Assembly: GCA_963377175.1 (NCBI GenBank)
Contig: CAUJNA010002757.1
Location: 272,568-336,567 of the forward strand
Length of the DNA stretch: 64,000 nt
Reading direction: 5' to 3'
Origin: Effrenium voratum
Taxonomy: Eukaryota > Sar > Dinophyceae > Suessiales > Symbiodiniaceae
Under the pieces are notes generated by a model. That model searched no databases and was not told the origin of the DNA. It was given only the letters and a program-made list of their open reading frames with translations. Below are positions 13,640 to 24,480 of this stretch, in pieces. A program made the position numbers and the translations under genes. Each line of letters begins with the position of its first letter. Within the stretch, counting starts at the first letter, position 1.

Positions 13640-16600
13640 ACAGCACAAGTTGCTGGGTGTGAGAGGTTCAGCGGTGCTTGTGTTGCCTGCAGGCCAATGC
13701 GGCTTGTAATTGGGCTGTCCAAGCATCGCCAAAGCGGTGTCAAGTCTCTTGAACGGCAAAGTTCAGTATCACGAGCTCCGGCGTCACTCTAGCTTGCAAC
13801 ATGTGGCTTTCCTTGAAAGAGAACGATTTTGTGGTTTGAGAAGAGGCGGAATTTGCCTTGCTGTGCCCTGCTGTCAATGCAACTTGAGGTGGAGGGTGGG
13901 GAGGGGGCGCGAAGGCAAGAATTGTAAGCGAACAGTATTGGGACAAGTTGCTGGGTGTGGGAGGTTCAGCGGTGCCTGTGTTGCCTGCAGGCCAATGCGG
14001 CTTGTAACTTGGCTGTCCAAGCATCGCCAAACCTCTTGAACGGCAGAGCTGAGTATAGCTTGCAACATGTTGCTTTCCCGGAAAGAGAACGCTTTTGTGG
14101 CTGGAAGAGGCGGAAATTGTAAGCGAACGGTATTGGGACAAGTTGCTGGGTGTGGAAGGTTCAGCGGTGCTTGTGTTGCCTGCAGGCCAATGCGGCTTGT
14201 AACTGGGCTGTCCAAGCATCCCCAAAGCGGTGTCAAGTCTCTTGAACAACAGAGTTCACTATCACGAGCTCCGGCGTCACTCTAGCTTGCAACATGTGGC
14301 TTTTCTGAAAAGAGAACGATTTTGTGGTTGAAAGAGGCGTGGGACAAGTTGCTGGGTGTGGAAAATTCAGCGGTGCCTGTGTTGCCTGCAGGCCAATGCG
14401 GCTTGTAACTGGGCTGTCCAAGCATCGCCAAAGCGGCATCAAGTCTCTTGAACGGCAGAGTTCAGTATCACGAGCTCCGGCGTCACTCTAGCTTGCAACA
14501 TGTGGCTTTTCTGAAAAGAGAACGATTTTGTGGTTGAAATAGGCAGAATTTGTAAGCGAACGGTACTGGGACAAGTTGTTGGGTGTGGGTGGTTCCGCGG
14601 TGCTTGTGTTGCCTGCAGGCCAATGCGGCTTGTAACTGGGCTGTCCAAGCATCGCCAAAGCGGCGTCAAGTCTCTTGAACGGCAGAGTTCAGTGCCCGAG
14701 CTCCGGCGTCACTCTAGCTTGCAACATGTGGCTTTCCTGGAAAGAGAACGATTTTGTGGTTGGAAGAGGCAGAATTTGCCTTGCTGTGCCCTGCTGTTAA
14801 TGTAACTTGAGGTGGAGGGTGGAGGGGGCACGAAGGCAAGAATTGTAAGCGAACAGTATTGTCCCTGGGTGTGGGAGGTTCAGCGGTGCCTGTGTTGCCT
14901 GCATGCCAATGCGGCTTGTAACTGGGCTGTCCAAGCATCGCCAAAGCGGCGTCAAGTCTCTTGAACGGCAGAGTTCAGTATCACGAGCTCCGGCGTCACT
15001 CTAGCTTGCAACATGTGGCTTCCCTTGAAGGAGAACGATTTTGTGGTTTGAGAAAAACGGAATTTGCCTTGCTGTGCCCTGCTGTCAATGCAACTTGAGG
15101 TGGAGGGTGGGGAGGGGGCGCGAAGGCAAGAATTGTAAGCGAACAGTATTGGGACAAGTTGCTGGGTGTGGGAGGTTCGGCGGTGCCTGTGTTGCCTGCA
15201 GGCCAATGCGGCTTGTAACTTGGCTGTCCAAGCATCGCCAAAGCAGAGTCATGTCTCTTGAGCGGCAGAGTCCAGTATCACGAGCTCCGGCGTCACTCTA
15301 GCTTGCAACATGTGGCTTTTCTGAAAAGAGAACCATTTTGTGGTTGAAATAGGCGGAATTTGTAAGCAAACGGTACTGGAAAAAGTTGTTGGGTGTGGGT
15401 GGTTCCGCGGTGCTTGTGTTGCCTGCAGGCCAATGCGGCTTGTAACTGGGCTGTCCAAGCATCGCCAAAGCGGCGTCAAGTCTCTTGAACGGCAGAGTTC
15501 AGTGCCCGAGCTCCGGCGTCACTCTAGCTTGCAACATGTGGCTTTCCTGGAAAGAGAACGATTTTGTGGTTTGAAGAGGCGGAATTTGCCTTGCTGTGCC
15601 CTGCTGTTAATCCAACTTGAGGTGTTGGGGGCGGGGGGGGGGGGGGAAGCCAAGATTTGTAAGCGAACAGTGGCAGCGAACAGTATTGGGACAAGCTGCA
15701 GGGTGTGGGAGGTTCAGCGGTGCCTGGGTTGCCTGCATGCCAATGCGGCTTGTAACTGGGCTGTCCAAGCATCGCCAAAGCGGCGTCAAGTCTCTTGAAC
15801 GGCAGAGTTCAGTATCACGAGCTCCGGCGTCACTCTAGCTTGCAACATGTGGGTTTTGTGGAAAGAGAACGATTTTGTGGTTTGAAGAGGCGGAATTTGC
15901 CTTGCTGTGCCCTGCTGTCAATGCAACTTGAGGTGTTGGGGGCGGGGGGGGGAAGGCAAGATTTGTAAGCGAACAGTATTGGGACAAACTGCAGGGTGTG
16001 GGAGGTTCAGCGGTGCCTGTGTTGCCTGCAGGCCAATGCGGCTTGTAACTGGGCTGTCCAAGCATCGCCAAAGCGGCATCAAGTCTCTTGAACGGCAGAG
16101 TTCAGTATCACGAGCTCCGGCGTCACTCTAGCTTGCAACATGTGGCTTTCCTGGAAAGAGAACGATTTTGTGGTTTGAAGAGGCGGAATTTGCCTTGCTG
16201 TGCCCTGCTGTTAATCCAACTTGAGGTGTTGGGGGCGGGGGGGGGGGGGGAAGCCAAGATTTGTAAGCGAACAGTGGCAGCGAACAGTATTGGGACAAGC
16301 TGCAGGGTGTGGGAGGTTCAGCGGTGCCTGGGTTGCCTGCATGCCAATGCGGCTTGTAACTGGGCTGTCCAAGCATCGCCAAAGCGGCGTCAAGTCTCTT
16401 GAACGGCAGAGTTCAGTATCACGAGCTCCGGCGTCACTCTAGCTTGCAACATGTGGGTTTTGTGGAAAGAGAACGATTTTGTGGTTTGAAGAGGCGGAAT
16501 TTGCCTTGCTGTGCCCTGCTGTTAATGCAACTTGAGGTGTTGGGGGCGGGGGGGGGGGAAGGCAAGATTTGTAAGCGAACAGTATTGGGACAAACTGCAG

Positions 16601-16925
16601 GGTGTGGGAGGTTCAGCGGTGCCTGTGTTGCCTGCAGGCCAATGCGGCTTGTAACTGGGCTGTCCAAGCATCGCCAAAGCGGCGTCAAGTCTCTTGAACG
16701 GCAGAGTTCAGTATCACGAGCTCCGGCGTCACTCTAGCTTGCAACATGTGGGTTTTGTGGAAAGAGAACGATTTTGTGGTTTGAAGAGGTGGAATTTGCC
16801 TTGCTGTGCCCTGCTGTTAATCCAACTTGAGGTGTTGGGGGCGGGGGGGGGGGGAAGGCAAGATTTGTAAGCGAACAGTATTGGCGGCTTGTAACTGGGC
16901 TGTCCAAGCATCGCCAAAGCGGCCT
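13640..16925 (+). repeat. Exon-derived tandem array of about 12 units, 205-310 bp each
   Basis: The phrase gcttgcaacatgt recurs near 13791, 14059, 14286, 14491, 14719, 15006, 15302, 15529, 15837, 16131, 16441 and 16738, giving spacings of about 205 to 310 bases. Length differences come from loss of an internal block and from a variable poly-G run. Each unit has two segments that match the coding exons just downstream at 16926-17232. One resembles LERE...MQLEV; the other is the segment around gcggcttgtaactgggctg, resembling the exon that begins RLARFAEVSSKRF. Frames in the array copies are disrupted, so they are not expected to be translated as exons. Confidence 0.88.
15529..16737 (+). repeat. 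Two near-identical 604-bp higher-order repeats
   Basis: Within the array, about 15529-16132 and 16133-16737 are almost the same sequence. The identical 222-base open segments 15617-15838 and 16221-16442 are 604 bases apart. Each higher-order unit consists of one 307-base and one 297-base monomer. This is the most recent duplication event in the array. Confidence 0.85.
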
Positions 16926-17232
16926 GTGGCTTTTCTGGAGCGAGAGCAGATTTGTGAGAGGCATGGGAACTGGCGGCTTTTGCGTTGCAGGGAAATGCAA
17001 CTTGAGGTGAAGGGGGGGCCAAGAAGGCAGAATGTGTTGCTGGGCATGAGAGTGTGTGCTTGCATTGTCTGCGCGCAGCGCGGCTTGCTCGGTTTGCCGA
17101 AGTATCTTCAAAGCGGTTTCAAGTCGCCTGGACTGCAGAGGTTTCCAAGAGGTTTTGGCGAGGTCTCAGGGAGCCGCTGGGCATGTTCCTGGGTGCGGAG
17201 CAAGTTTCCGGCAGCGAGCCCGAGTCCGAGTG
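16926..17232 (+). CDS. Source exons of the tandem array, unknown protein
   Basis: Two coding segments are visible. The first reads VAFLEREQICERHGNWR to CREMQLEV and ends at a GTGAAG donor after position 17006. The second, 17079-17232, follows a GCGCAG acceptor, reads RLARFAEVSSKRFQVAW and REPLGMFLGAEQVSG, and runs to SEPESEWW before a GTGGCT donor. Codon bias is strong, unlike the array copies upstream. Both segments align base by base with the array unit, so this is the best preserved member and probably the ancestor. It sits at the 3' edge of the array. The protein family is not recognised; the visible part is basic and helical with an acidic tail. Confidence 0.45.
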
Positions 17233-17354
17233 GTGGCTAGCCATGGCTTTAAAGTTTCTTTCAGTCTGGCCCTTTTGGGGGTGCTTCTTGCGATGTCGAC
17301 GCCCGGTCTTGCGGGAGACGACTCCCCTTTCCAGTCCTGGCAGGTCATGCTCAC

Positions 17355-17452
17355 CTGTGGGTCAGAAATAGGAAACCCCAAAATGGAACCCTGTTAAATT
17401 GAACCAAGGACTAAAACCTGCGGTCCCCTGGTGGTTTAATTTTGACCCATGC
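17355..17452 (+). repeat. Dispersed repeat, plus-strand copy
   Basis: This roughly 100-base block, with the phrase cctgcggtcccctggtgg in its middle, recurs in reverse orientation at 26236-26337 with roughly 85-90 percent identity by eye. No gene or clear terminal repeat is visible in it. Confidence 0.8.
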
Positions 17453-19089
17453 CCACCTGCCCAACCCGAGCTTCGTGTTTTCCCACTTTGGCCCACATCT
17501 TTGGGAGGTCCCGAATACCCAATCCCCGCGTTTTCTTTGGGGCCAGTGAGCTGGGGAACTCTCCGGGACGCCTGGCACCAGGCACCCAGCCTTGGCAGCC
17601 GCCCGAGGCGAAGCGGCCGGCTTGTCAGAGTTCCCGTTCTTGACGTGGTTTCTTGAAACGTCACCCTAGGAGCCCAAGACCTCACGATTTGACCATATTT
17701 AGGGTCCAAGGGGCTCCTGGAGTCAGGTGTTTCCCTGTGGCTCTTGTGTTGGTTTTCTCAGAAGCATCTCTTGGCAAACGAGAAGTGAGATTCCTGCAAG
17801 TATCTGGGACCTCAGTCAACACCTTAGACGCAGATTAGTGGGAGCAGTCTCAACAATAGGTGCGGATATCCGCCCTTTTGATTATTTACATCAATTCGAG
17901 TACACCCCTTGGGTTTTCATGGTGTCGCAGGGTGTTGGCAATGGAACTTGCGGGTTCCTTATTTCAGGTGTTTGAATAGTGTTGCCCGGATTAACCCCCA
18001 AAAGGCGTCGTCGTGTCCTTTATTTTGGGTTCCAACTTGATTTGCATGCTAGCCAGGAAAGAGATTGTCTAGTGGGCTCGTGCGTTGCAGATTGAAGTGA
18101 AAGGCATGATTGAATGATTTACATGTCTTCAAAATGCCGATTCTCAGCAGGGAATGAAGTAATGACCCCAAGAACAACCATCCTCCATTTGGCTTCCTTG
18201 AACCGGAATCCCGCTCCAAGTTGCCAGGACGTACAGCCGTTCCAGATGCCTCAGGCAGGATGCTCTTAGCTGTCAGCAAATGGCACATAGTGACCCCTCA
18301 TCTTTCCCCATGTTGGAAGGCTCACACATTGCAGTTTCAAGGCCTTTTAAAGGTTTTATCCTACATGGCATTGTTTTGGGGGGACATAATGACCCTGCAG
18401 TTGAACATCAAGGTTTAGCAACCATTTGCTGTGGTACCAAGGGCCTCCTGCAACGTGATCAAATGGTCTTGGGAATGCCCCGTCAGTATCACAGAAACGG
18501 CCATTTTCCCAACCATGCAACCTCATTTTGCCACCCCAGCATGCGTAATGTCAAGCGACACTTGGGACGAGTTACCTTTCAGAGGGCAACTTGTCCTCAA
18601 AGACACAGGAGGTTCCCCATTGCAACTAGACCACGATAGCTAGCGGACATGTTGGTTCCATGGGTGTGGGAAATGGGGGGGGTGGGCGTTCGGGCCACTT
18701 TCTACGACACCAAACTGACCCCGTTTAAAGTGACAAAGTCGCCATGAAGATGGGAGTCCCACTTAGGCGACTTCTCCCCCCAGAACCAGAACCATACCCA
18801 GTTCCCCAGCGCACCTTCACTGCTCAGATAAGGTGTCGGTTTGTCACCAACGCGGGCGCGGGAGGGGGAGGGGGTCTGAACGACTCAACGTGGGCGGCTT
18901 TCCTTTCGTTTCAAACGGGCACCCCGGTTCAAAAACGATGTACCCGGACCTACCCATACAGGCGTTTTCCTTCAAACCAACCTCAAAAGGGAACCCCCGA
19001 AGATGTGCCCAGACCGGCCATGTCTCAGATCCGGGTGGGCGGGGAGTGCCAAACTTTGGGACCGCGGCTCAGGCGGGCGTGCCACCAAT
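17453..19089. other. Non-coding stretch with one weak exon-like patch
   Basis: Around 17565-17635 a GC-rich patch reads LRDAWHQAPSLGSRPRRSG, but I cannot place splice borders on both sides. The rest shows nothing assignable. Confidence 0.35.
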
Positions 19090-19203
19090 CGCGAACTTCC
19101 CGCTGTCGACGCAGCCGACAGTGACGGAGCCTCAAAGGCGGAGGGGCCGGAAGTCGCAGACAGGGCGAACTCTACAAACTTTGCGGAGCAATCTTCTAAA
19201 TGC
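19090..19203 (+). CDS. Possible acidic exon
   Basis: The stretch reads RELPAVDAADSDGASKAEG and then PEVADRANSTNFAEQSS. Acidic and alanine-rich composition with mostly G/C third positions suggests an exon. It would suit the coiled-coil gene that continues at 19473, but the borders are not clear. Confidence 0.28.
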
Positions 19204-19472
19204 AAGCCTACGGGGTTCACCAGGTTTTTCCCCTTGATTACACATCCACCGTGGGAATGATCAAGCTACCCTCAACAAGCATGGAAGCTGGCAGGGTTTG
19301 GAAGACTACTTGCCTTTCGGGGAGGCCCAAAAGGTCCACTTCCATGTGGCTATGGCTCCAAACAATGGCACCTTGGTGAATGGAACCAAAGCTTAAAACC
19401 CTGCGTACCCCCAGCTGTTAATTTTTTCTTTTTCAGCCACACCCACGTAGTTTCCCAAAACGGACGCCTGAG

Positions 19473-20566
19473 GCCGGCCGCTTCGCCGGCCTACGCTGCG
19501 GCCCCCAGCCTCGCCCTGCGGAATTCGGCGCCGGCGCCGGCGGCGCCGCTGCCGGGGCCGGACACGGTGCGCTTGGCCGAGCTCGAAGCGGAGGACGCGA
19601 AGCCGAGAAATGGACCGAGCACAGCCCAATCCCCAATAAACACCAGCAAACAATGGTTTCAAGAATGGTTTCAAGAATGGTTTCAAAGCAGGGCTCCTTA
19701 AAAGATACATTTTGCAACCTTTTGAAACATGGCTTTTTCCGCCAAAATAAAGGGACACCACCATTTACAAGGCAATGTTCAGGTGTATAATGTAAGGATC
19801 CCTGTTTCAAAGTGGTGCAGGATTTCGTCATCCACAGTGGGGCCCCCTAAAACGGAGTGCGTGTGTTTCGGGAAGAACCTCAGGAGGTTGTGTTGATGTT
19901 TCAAGTGGCCTATGTCAAGATGTGATAGCCCTCCAACCGGTCGCAGTCCTTCCACCCCCCCCCCCCCCCGAAAGGAAGAAAAACAAAAAACAAAACACAA
20001 ACTAAAAGACAAAAACAATAACAAGACAAAGTGGAACAGTAGCCTCCAGATAGATTTACTGGGGATTCAAAGCAGCGCTCGCATCTCAAGTGCACCGTTC
20101 TGGGAGGGCCAGGCATTTCTGCAGATCCTGTGAGGTATTCTTCTGGGTATTCGCCTGGAAATGTCGGGGGGGGGGGGGTTCTCAAAATAGGGACGTCCGA
20201 AGAAAAAGAAGGTTCTCAAAATACTGTGGATGGACAGAATCCTGCACCACCTAAGAACTCCTGGAATGATTCGATTCCCCAATAAATACCGGCAAACAAT
20301 GGTTTCAACCATAGTTTCAAAGTGGTGCAGGATGTCGTCCATCCACAGTAGGGACCCAGGATGTCGTCCATCCACAGTAGGGGCCCCCAAAAAAGGTCGA
20401 ATTCCTTGTGTTTCGCAAAAGAAGGTTGGATTCCTCGTGTGTCCCCTGGACCACTCCAACCAAACGGGGGTCGATTTCGCTCGCAATCGCACAGGAGCGG
20501 GCGGTGCTGCAGGAGGTGCTTGACTTGGAGCAGCGCTCCGGAGGCCGACTCGGAGAGCCGGGGGAG
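19473..20566 (+). CDS. Two exons of an Ala/Pro-rich coiled-coil protein
   Basis: Exon 19473-19596 follows a CTGAG|G border and is very GC rich; it reads PAASPAYAAAPSLALRN, then a Pro/Ala linker, then DTVRLAELEAED, stopping at a GC donor. Exon 20495 to about 20566 follows an ACAG acceptor and reads ERAVLQEVLDLEQRSGG. Both meet in phase 0, which gives an uninterrupted coiled coil across the junction. The intron between them (about 0.9 kb) is filled by two members of the small inverted-repeat family described below. The function is not recognised. Confidence 0.42.
19626..19840 (+). mobile_element. MITE-like element, member c (5' end lost)
   Basis: The stretch has the family's core (ccccaataaacaccagcaaacaatgg) starting at 19629, and its 3' terminal repeat, agtggtgcaggatttcgtc then atccacagtgg, near 19811-19840. 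About 100 extra bases lie between core and end compared with the other members, and the matching 5' terminal repeat is missing. Confidence 0.65.
20222..20350 (+). mobile_element. MITE-like element with 29-bp terminal inverted repeats
   Basis: The left end, tactgtggatggacag..., and the right end, ...gtccatccacagta, are inverted repeats of 29 bases with about 26 matches. The interior of about 70 bases holds the core shared with 19626-19840 and 22460-22577. It has no coding capacity, as in non-autonomous DNA transposons. A second copy of the right end follows directly at about 20356-20385. No clear target-site duplication is visible. Confidence 0.8.
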
Positions 20567-22459
20567 GGGGGGGGGGTGGCTTTGGCTGAAAAGGGGAACC
20601 ACTTTTTTTTGGGCGGTTTTCAAAAGAAAGCCCCAATTTATTCGGATGTGTTGGGGGTACCATCTTGGGCGGTCTTTGGAAAGAAAGCCCCCGGATGTGT
20701 CGGGTAAAGGGTACCAAGGGAAACCAACTGGACATTCAGGGATTGCCCCGTTTAAAGACATCTCCGTATGCCTCCAGAAGACAGAAACCCCCCTTTGTCT
20801 GTGTGTTTTTGCTCTTTCGTTTGGGTTTGAAGAGTCCAAAGGACGGTAATAGTCATCCTGACGGCCTTCGCAACTGGGAGCGCTTTCTTGAAGGCCACCT
20901 TTTGAAAGGGGTTGTGTCAAGCGGGAAGCCAAAAGGCGACGGGGAAATCCTTTTTTTGGGGTTCGCACATTTTGAGACAAATCCAATATCGCTTTCAGGG
21001 CATATGGCGGGTCCCCATGCCCTGTTTGGGGCCCGGGAGCACATCGTCCAGGGCAGACCAATGTGATTCCGCTTGTCGTGCGTGCATTTGGGGGCCAGGA
21101 GTCTTGTGTGCAGCATGCATCTCACGTCGAGCAAAGGGTCTTCGACTTGCCTTTCTATTGAGGGGAGTTTTGAGTTGGACTTGTGATGCCGTGGAAACCA
21201 AGCTTCACGTGCCGATGGCTCCCAATCAAACCCCGGGACCAGCGGTTTTGCAAGCTGCTCAAGATTGCCATGTCTCGAGGGCTTCATCACGCTGAGGCGA
21301 ATTCAGTGTGAACCATTGAGTGTGAGATTGGAAGGCTCACGCGTTCCAGGCAAAAATCAGCAATTCACACAGTCATGCTGTGGCGTTTTAAACGGACACT
21401 GCGAGGAAAGCGCAGGGTGGGAACGTGTCATCCCCTCGTTTTGATTGCCCTCGACAAGAGCCGAAAACGACCCCAAGCATTTTGGGGGTGATCGTGACAT
21501 TGCGGCATTCTGGGTTGCTCATGTTTGCGTTCGTTGCCTTCGGATTCTTTTAATGCCGGGCCTGGGGGTCAGTCTTGGAGAAACGGATGGGAGGTTCTGT
21601 TGATCGAATCCCCTGCAACCTATTGTGGTTAGTTTTTACTTTTTGCATTTTTTAGGGAATCAACTGTATGCCCCTTGGCCGGCATGTGTCCGGTTCCCTT
21701 GTTTCTTTCTGCGAAAGATGTTCGTAGAAAGACGAGGCTAGGCTCAACAAGAAGAACTAGTGACTATATAGTGTTCCCCTTCGTCACACTGCTCCTGAAA
21801 GCAACATTTGGTGAAGACTGAATCTGAACAACGGGACACGGTACATGGTGTTGGAATAAAGATGGACAATATTGTACTTGGTAGTCTCCTGTCTCCCTTT
21901 CCTGGATTTAACATTCATCTTGGTACACCATTATGCAATCTCATGTCTTACTCAAGATCTGAGTCTTCATTGATTGAACTCAGAGAAGGATTCGAAGCAG
22001 ATGAACGCAGGGAACGAAGAGATATATGTCTAGTTTTCTTTTCCATTCTGGGTACCTATGTTTGACCAACAGCCATATGGGCATGTGGTTCTGTCATTAA
22101 GAACCCTTTGGGTGGACATCATTCAGGTGGGGCTTTATCAAACCACTTGTGAGGTGGTTCCCTTGTACCTTGGTAAATGGAGTCAACCCGGCTCTTTGAT
22201 TTTGATCCACACCCATATGTTGGCCATGGTGAGAAGGTTAAAAAAGAGTGACACACGGTTACAAAAAGAAATCCAACGTTAAAACAAAGTGTCAAGGTCA
22301 AAAACAGCTTTGCAAGGTAAAAAGAACACCTTCCCCCGGTGCATTAGACCTTTCCAGGTGCGCCTGCCAGGGGCTCGGTCGAAGAGACATATCTCGGGAG
22401 GGGATGTTCTCACCGCGGAGGTGGGCTTAACGGGTGCGGCTTCAACGGCACTGGTAATG
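20567..22459. other. Non-coding stretch
   Basis: No exon is supported. A poly-G run follows the exon end at 20568. A short patch at about 20858-20900 (DGLRNWERFLEGHLLKG) is open but has no borders. From about 21700 the sequence becomes clearly more AT rich than its surroundings. Confidence 0.4.
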
Positions 22460-22577
22460 CTGTGGATGGACGCAATCCTCTTAGGCACCACCTAGAAACC
22501 CTGAAATCCCTGTAAATACCAACAAGCAATGGTTTCAACCATGGTTTCAAAGTGGGGCAGAATTTCGTCCATCCACA
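22460..22577 (+). mobile_element. MITE-like element, second full member
   Basis: The left end ctgtggatggacgcaatcc and the right end ...gaatttcgtccatccacag are imperfect inverted repeats. The core with aacaagcaatggtttcaacc matches the element at 20222-20350. There is no coding capacity. Confidence 0.75.
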
Positions 22578-23061
22578 GTGGGTTTTATGTGTAAGGCCGT
22601 GAGGAAAAGAGTAAATCTTGAGCTGGCAAATATCAAGATGCTGAGCCTGCATCGTGAATCAGCTCCAATTACTGCCGTTTCGCAAGTGGCTTGCAGGTTG
22701 TATAGGGTATGCGCTGGTTTAGGGTGGTTCAGGGCTGCTTCCGGGTGGGTTAGAGTAAGACTAGGCAAGCACTCATCTAAAGAGTTGTTTTGGAGTTTTG
22801 GCATCGAGGATTGCGATGCATGCAGTTGCTTGAGGAATCCACTATACCAGTTGGTTCCACACCAAAGGAGCCGAGCCTAGTTTTGTTTTCAGGGCCAGGA
22901 ACAATCATTGTGAGGCAACACGGCCAAGCAGCGGTTCAGAAGTTGAAAACAAGAGACACGATCCTGGAGTTAAAGACAGAAAAGCAAGAGAAAGCGCACA
23001 AAAGCACAAAGGAGAAGCTTACCCGAAATCAGCACAGAGGCAAACTCAACCTCCAGCAAAG

Positions 23062-23180
23062 GATCCCAAGCCGTCTCAGCCCCTCACTCCGCGCCCCGCG
23101 CCGAAGCGAAAACCTAAGGTGCCCTCGGTGCCGTCCCCGCCCCGGGAGCCTCATCGAAGCCCTCCGGGCCGGAGGCGCGA
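23062..23180 (+). CDS. Exon of a basic, proline-rich protein
   Basis: The exon follows a CAAAG|G border, ends before GTTCCC and reads DPKPSQPLTPRPAPKRKPK, then VPSVPSPPREPHRSPPGRRR. Third positions are G/C rich. The KRKPK stretch could act as a nuclear localisation signal, which is only an inference. The same frame stays open upstream to about 22965 with weaker bias. Confidence 0.4.
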
Positions 23181-23412
23181 GTTCCCAGCCAGGTGCCCTC
23201 TCTCCTTCCCAACTTCTTTGGTTGGGAGGGTTCAACTCCCTTTCTTTAATAGACCACAGAAAAAAGCAACGGTACCCTTATGCTAACCTCTCTACTGGAG
23301 GAGCTAGTGCTGGTGGGAATGTGGGAATGACCCCAAGAAAAACCATCCCATGGGTTCCTCAATGAACCTCCCCAGGTTCATTGCCATGTTCCCTACTGAG
23401 CAACAGCAAACA

Positions 23413-23416
<4 letters not shown>

Positions 23417-23448
<32 letters not shown>

Positions 23449-23634
23449 GTTTTCTTTGGATACATCTGCTACACAGCCTCAATTCTGTGTGTGTGTGTGT
23501 GTGTGTGAGGGTGCGTGCGCGTGCGCGTGCGCGTGCGCGTGCGCGTGCGCGTGCGCGTGTGCGTGTGCGTGTGCGTGTGTGCGGGTGCGCGTGCGCGTGC
23601 GCGTGCGCGTGCGCGTGGGCGTGGGGGTGGGGCT

Positions 23635-23679
<45 letters not shown>

Positions 23680-23794
23680 CGTGCGTGCGTGTGTGCGTGC
23701 CTGCGTGCCTGCGTGTCTGCGTGCCTGCGTGCCTCGTGCCTGTGTGCCTGCGTGCCTGCGTGCCTGCGTGCCTGCGTGCCTGCGTGCCTGCGTG

Positions 23795-23884
<90 letters not shown>

Positions 23885-24262
23885 TTGCGTGCGTGCGTGC
23901 GTGTGTGTGCGTGCGTGCGTGCGTGCGTGCGTGCGATACATCTGCTACACAGCCTCAATTCTGTGTGTGTGTGTGTGTGAGGGTGCGTGCGCGTGCGCGT
24001 GCGCGTGCGCGTGCGCGTGCGCGTGTGCGTGTGCGTGTGCGTGTGCGGGTGCGCGTGCGCGTGCGCGTGCGCGTGCGCGTGCGCGTGGGCGTCGGGGTGG
24101 GGGTGGGTGTGTGTGTGTGTGTGGGTGGGTGGGTGCGTGCGTGCGTGCGTGTGTGCGTGCCTGCGTGCCTGCGTGCGTGCCTGCGTGCCTGCGTGCTGCG
24201 TGTGTGCCTGCGTGCCTGCGTGCCTGCGTGCCTGCGTGCCTGCGTGCCTGCGTGCCTGCGTG

Positions 24263-24340
<78 letters not shown>

Positions 24341-24347
24341 TGTGTGC

Positions 24348-24397
<50 letters not shown>

Positions 24398-24480
24398 GTG
24401 TAAGTGTAAGTGTGTGTGTGTGTGTGGGTGTGCGTGTGCGTGTGCGTGTGCGCGTGTGCGTGTGTCTGTGTATGCGTATT
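23417..24480. repeat. GT / GTGCGC / GTGCCT complex microsatellite with a duplicated block
   Basis: Runs of gt, gtgcgc, gtgcct and gtgc follow one another in the same order twice. The non-repetitive mark gatacatctgctacacagcc (with a preceding g in the second copy) occurs at about 23460 and 23935, so a block of about 475 bases was duplicated. Long Cys-Val and Arg-Val readings here come from the repeat and are not genes. Confidence 0.93.

Noticed and set aside
13640..16925. CRISPR-like array
   Set aside because: Units are 205-310 bp, directly adjacent, with no short conserved repeat plus unique spacers and no cas genes. The genome is eukaryotic.
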